DNA of 64,000 bases from Candidatus Anammoximicrobium sp. (GTDB lineage: Bacteria; Planctomycetota; Planctomycetia; Pirellulales; Pirellulaceae), in the NCBI GenBank assembly GCA_012515235.1, contig JAAYYU010000142.1, forward strand, positions 1 to 64,000, written 5' to 3'. The notes below the pieces were generated by a model, which saw only the letters and a list, made by a program, of their open reading frames with translations, searched no databases and had not been told where the DNA came from. Positions 61,326 through 64,000 of the stretch are shown here, piece after piece; within the stretch, counting starts at the first letter, position 1, and every line of letters begins with the position of its first letter. A program made the translations under genes and the position numbers.

Positions 61326-62207
61326 ATGTCGGACACCAACGCGTGGACCGTCGGCCGGCTGCTAACCTGGACGACCGACTATCTGAAGCAACAGGGGGCG
61401 GCCAACCCGCGACTGGACGCCGAAGTGCTGCTGGCCGCCGCCCGCAACTGTGAACGGATCGCGCTGTACACGGCCTACGACCAACTGGCCGACGAGCCCA
61501 CGCGCGCCGTCTTCCGCGAGTACGTCCGCCGCCGCGCCGCCGGCGAACCGGTGGCGTACCTCGTCGGGCACCGCGAATTCTTCTCGCTGTCGTTCCAGGT
61601 GACCCCCGACGTGCTGATCCCGCGGCCTGAAACCGAACATCTGGTCATCGAAGTGCTGGACCTGCTCAAGACGCGGCCGGCCGACGCGGACGCGGCACGG
61701 GTCGCCGACGTCGGCACCGGCAGCGGAGCGATCGCGGTGAGCGTCGCCAGGCACGCGACCCGCTGCCAACTCACGGCGCTGGACCTCAGCGTCAAGGCGC
61801 TCGACGTCGCCCGCCGCAACGCCGACCGACACGGGGTCGCCGATCGCATCGAGTTCGTCCACAGCGATTTGCTCGCGGCCACGCCGGTCTCGGAGCCGTT
61901 TGACTTGATCGTCAGCAACCCGCCGTACGTCAGCCAAGCGGAGTGGGACCGTTTGCCGCCCGACGTGCGAGATTACGAACCGCAGTCGGCACTGGTCGGC
62001 GGCGCGACCGGCAGCGAGACGATCGCCCGCTTGATTCCCCAGGCCGCCGAGCGTCTCCGTCCCGCCGGCTGGCTGCTGCTGGAAATCAGCCCGATGATCG
62101 AAGCCGCCGTGCACCGCCTGCTGGGCCAAGACGGGCATTTTGCTGCGCTGGCTACGGTAAAAGATCTGGCCGGACTGCCCCGCGTCGTGAAAGCCCAGCG
62201 CTTCTGA
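61326..62207 (+). CDS. prmC: Release factor glutamine methyltransferase
   Basis: A 293-aa class I methyltransferase (HemK/PrmC) that modifies Gln of the GGQ motif in release factors. The N-terminal helical domain includes LDAEVLLAAA and GEPVAYLVGHREFFSLSF; the SAM site is VADVGTGSGAIAVSVA; the active-site NPPY is in IVSNPPYVSQ. The gene follows prfA by four bases, the usual functional pair. A six-pair hairpin (62242-62258, CTGGCT/AGCCAG) stands 34 bases after the stop. Confidence 0.96.
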   Translation: MSDTNAWTVGRLLTWTTDYLKQQGAANPRLDAEVLLAAARNCERIALYTAYDQLADEPTRAVFREYVRRRAAGEPVAYLVGHREFFSLSFQVTPDVLIPRPETEHLVIEVLDLLKTRPADADAARVADVGTGSGAIAVSVARHATRCQLTALDLSVKALDVARRNADRHGVADRIEFVHSDLLAATPVSEPFDLIVSNPPYVSQAEWDRLPPDVRDYEPQSALVGGATGSETIARLIPQAAERLRPAGWLLLEISPMIEAAVHRLLGQDGHFAALATVKDLAGLPRVVKAQRF

Positions 62208-62318
62208 CGGAAAGACCGGAAGCCCGCGTCCTTGACGAAGGCTGGCTCGCTAAGCCAGAATCGTGGTTGCTGGTTGTTGGGTTGTTAATCATTTTCGAAT
62301 GCTTGAGCCGCCGGAACC

Positions 62319-62927
62319 ATGACTGCCGCGCCGACTTCTCCCCTCGTCGCCGAAGAACTCGCGCCCTTTGCCGTCCGGCGTTTCACCGTCGAGGAATACC
62401 GCCGGATGGGCGAAATCGGGCTTCTGACGGAAGAGGATCGTGTCGAACTGCTGGAAGGGTGGATCGTACCGAAGATGAACCGAACCCCCCTGCACGACGC
62501 AACGGTGGAACTGCTGGACGATGGTCTGCGTTCCCGGCTTCCTGCGCTGTGGCGGATTCGAATTCAGTCGGCGATCACCGCGATCGATAGCGAACCGGAA
62601 CCGGACTTGGCCGTTGTGCGCCGCGACGTCCGCAGTCGTCTCAGCAGGCATCCGGGCGCTCACGATGTGGCCCTGATCGTAGAAGTTGCCGATACTTCGC
62701 TGCGCCGCGACCGTTTCAAAGTCGAGATCTATGGAAGAGCCGAGATCCCCGTGTACTGGATCGTCAACTTGATCGATCGACGGATCGAAGTCGATGGGGA
62801 ACCGACCGGCCCGGATACGGCCCCCGGATATCGCCGCCGGCAAGATTATGGGCCCGGCGACTCCGTTCCTTTGGTCATCGGCGGCCTGGAAATCGAGCAG
62901 ATTGCCGTCCGTGAGTTGTTGCCGTGA
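62319..62927 (+). CDS. Uma2-family PD-(D/E)XK protein
   Basis: A 202-aa protein of the Uma2 (DUF820) family. It shows RRFTVEEYRRMGEIGLLTEEDRVELLEG, EPEPDLAVVRRD (Asp96) and IVEVADTSLRRDRFKVEIYG (Glu122, Lys134), the nuclease-fold core, then AEIPVYWIVNLIDRRIEV. These genes are abundant in planctomycetes and cyanobacteria; the proteins are predicted endonucleases without known targets. The ribosome site is poor. It lies between prmC and the FAH gene on the same strand but is probably its own unit. Confidence 0.88.
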   Translation: MTAAPTSPLVAEELAPFAVRRFTVEEYRRMGEIGLLTEEDRVELLEGWIVPKMNRTPLHDATVELLDDGLRSRLPALWRIRIQSAITAIDSEPEPDLAVVRRDVRSRLSRHPGAHDVALIVEVADTSLRRDRFKVEIYGRAEIPVYWIVNLIDRRIEVDGEPTGPDTAPGYRRRQDYGPGDSVPLVIGGLEIEQIAVRELLP

Positions 62928-63000
62928 GCCGATTAGAGGCGACGCGCGGAGGCGCTCCAAACCGGTGCAAGACTCCTGCCAAGAATAAGGAACCTCAGCG

Positions 63001-63810
63001 ATGCGCATCATCCGCTACTTGGATCAGTCCGATCAGCCCCGATACGGCTGCCGTCGTGCAGACGGGTCGGCCACGGAGATCGATGGCGATCTGTTCGGCC
63101 CGTTTCGCGACAGCGGCCGCCCGGCGGCGGTGGCCAAGCTGCTGGCGCCGATTGAGCCGACCAACCTCTTCTGCATCGGCCTGAACTACCGCCGGCATGC
63201 GGAGGAAAGCCGGCAGCCGCTTCCGGAATATCCGGTCCTGTTCATGAAGTCGGTGTCGGCGGTGCAAAACCCCGGCGACCCCATTCTCCTGCCTCGGCAA
63301 CTGCGCAGCGACGCCGTCGATTACGAATGCGAGTTGGCCGTGGTGATCGGCAAACGGGGCAAGAACATCGCTCGGGCGGACGCCCTGCAGCACGTGTTGG
63401 GGTACACCTGTGCCAACGACGTCAGCGCCCGCGACTGGCAGACGAAATGGGGTGGCGGCCAGTGGTGCCGAGGCAAGACGTTCGACACGTTCTGCCCGCT
63501 GGGACCGTGCCTGGTGACCCCCGACGAGATCCCGAACCCGAACGAACTGCGGATCACAACGGTCCTGAACGGCCAGACGATGCAGGACTGGACGACCGAG
63601 GACATGATCTTCGACGTCCCGGCGCTGATCGCCTTCTTGAGCGGCAGCCTGACGCTGTTGCCGGGCACGGTGATCCTGACAGGCACGCCGCACGGTGTCG
63701 GCACGGCTCGCAAACCGCCCGTGTACCTACAGCCCGGAGACACCGTCACCGTGGCGATTGACGCCATCGGCGAATTGACGAATCCGGTGGCAGAGGAGCA
63801 CGGACCATAG
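63001..63810 (+). CDS. Fumarylacetoacetate hydrolase family protein
   Basis: A 269-aa enzyme of the FAH superfamily. After an N-terminal segment (MRIIRYLDQSDQP) come FCIGLNYRRHAEES, VLFMKSVSAVQNPGDPI, DYECELAVVIGKRG with the metal-binding Glu pair, TCANDVSARDWQ, and the closing GTVILTGTPHGVG. The family cleaves C-C bonds or decarboxylates/hydrates beta-diketo acids using Mg; the exact substrate (for example ureidoglycolate, acylpyruvate or 2-hydroxyhepta-diene-dioate) cannot be told. AAGGAA precedes the ATG. Length is typical for the small FAHD1-type proteins. Confidence 0.92.
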   Translation: MRIIRYLDQSDQPRYGCRRADGSATEIDGDLFGPFRDSGRPAAVAKLLAPIEPTNLFCIGLNYRRHAEESRQPLPEYPVLFMKSVSAVQNPGDPILLPRQLRSDAVDYECELAVVIGKRGKNIARADALQHVLGYTCANDVSARDWQTKWGGGQWCRGKTFDTFCPLGPCLVTPDEIPNPNELRITTVLNGQTMQDWTTEDMIFDVPALIAFLSGSLTLLPGTVILTGTPHGVGTARKPPVYLQPGDTVTVAIDAIGELTNPVAEEHGP

Positions 63811-63901
63811 GCGCGCTTCGCATTGGGTTTCTCGTGAGCGGCCGGTCGTTGCATCTTTTGAGCGAGACGTTGGCCGTTTGACGCATCGATGTGACGCACC
63901 C

Positions 63902-64000
63902 TTAGCGGACGCCAAGGCGAGGCAACTTGTTGACTTCTCGGTATACGCCGATCGTGCTGCCTGATAAAACGGCGTTGAGTCCCCCAATCTGCCGCGGCGC
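63902..64000 (-). CDS. Possible 3' end of a gene cut by the window edge
   Basis: On the minus strand a frame open from the edge ends at TAA (63902-63904); its last 32 residues include GGLNAVLSGSTIGVYREVNK and end PRLGVR. The composition is protein-like, with a basic C-terminus, but only 32 residues are seen and no family is recognised. It would converge on the FAH gene. Confidence 0.35.
   Translation of the reverse strand, partial: APRQIGGLNAVLSGSTIGVYREVNKLPRLGVR

Noticed and set aside
63727-63987. 86-codon minus-strand frame over the end of the FAH gene
   Set aside because: Mostly antisense to the FAH gene with no ribosome site; the shorter frame ending at 63902 is the better candidate.

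Overview
The window is high-GC bacterial chromosome from a planctomycete, most likely of Pirellulales type. The lineage signals are a DUF1559 protein with a type IV prepilin-like N-terminus followed by a small carrier lipoprotein (2038-3018 and 1533-1946), a PQQ-propeller giant, an SHD1-like domain secreted protein, a Ser/Thr kinase with zinc ribbons, and many intergenic REP-like palindromes. No rRNA, tRNA, CRISPR array, complete insertion sequence or phage block is visible. Both strands are used in small clusters.

Layout. 1-8.2 kb (minus strand): AraC/GyrI regulator, lipoprotein, DUF1559 protein, a ceramidase-like/LamG secreted protein, and a TolC-like channel with a MacB-type ATPase but no permease. 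8.2-12 kb: palindrome-rich spacer, aroE, two CBS-domain proteins and a dihydroorotate-dehydrogenase-like protein whose end overlaps the second CBS gene. 12-19.3 kb: Tat-exported Gfo/Idh/MocA oxidoreductase, a secreted OB-fold protein with a possible BECR-type nuclease tail, a zinc-ribbon protein, a PQQ propeller with an embedded methyltransferase, and a URO-D family protein. 19.5-24.7 kb: membrane protein, CpsD-like ATPase, ExeA-like ATPase, Ser/Thr kinase. 25-32.5 kb: M20 peptidase, extended CsrA, heptaheme cytochrome c with a membrane partner, hybrid histidine kinase.

32.7-33.9 kb holds what I consider the most unusual locus: a secreted thioredoxin-like gene whose reading frame is interrupted by one TGA exactly where the first cysteine of a CPPC redox motif should be, giving U-P-P-C if TGA is read as selenocysteine.

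34-43 kb is the core translation/secretion region: ffh-rpsP-trmD-rplS on the plus strand, a predicted PD-(D/E)XK protein and rpsU on the minus strand, then a GlmU-like uridylyltransferase overlapping prs, and a tail-specific protease with a strong terminator. 43-52 kb: purF, DUF2784, DEAD-box helicase, DUF434 protein, FHA-GAF-PP2C phosphatase, TPR protein. 52-58 kb (minus): HExxH-LRR protein, MotA/TolQ-like coiled-coil protein, rpsT, TPR protein. 58-64 kb (plus): CobA-HemD fusion, rpmE with a clear terminator, prfA-prmC, Uma2 family protein, FAH family protein, and the last codons of a minus-strand gene cut by the window end.

Starts were chosen by Shine-Dalgarno position, signal peptides and family alignment from memory; no database search was possible, so family names rest on visible motifs.
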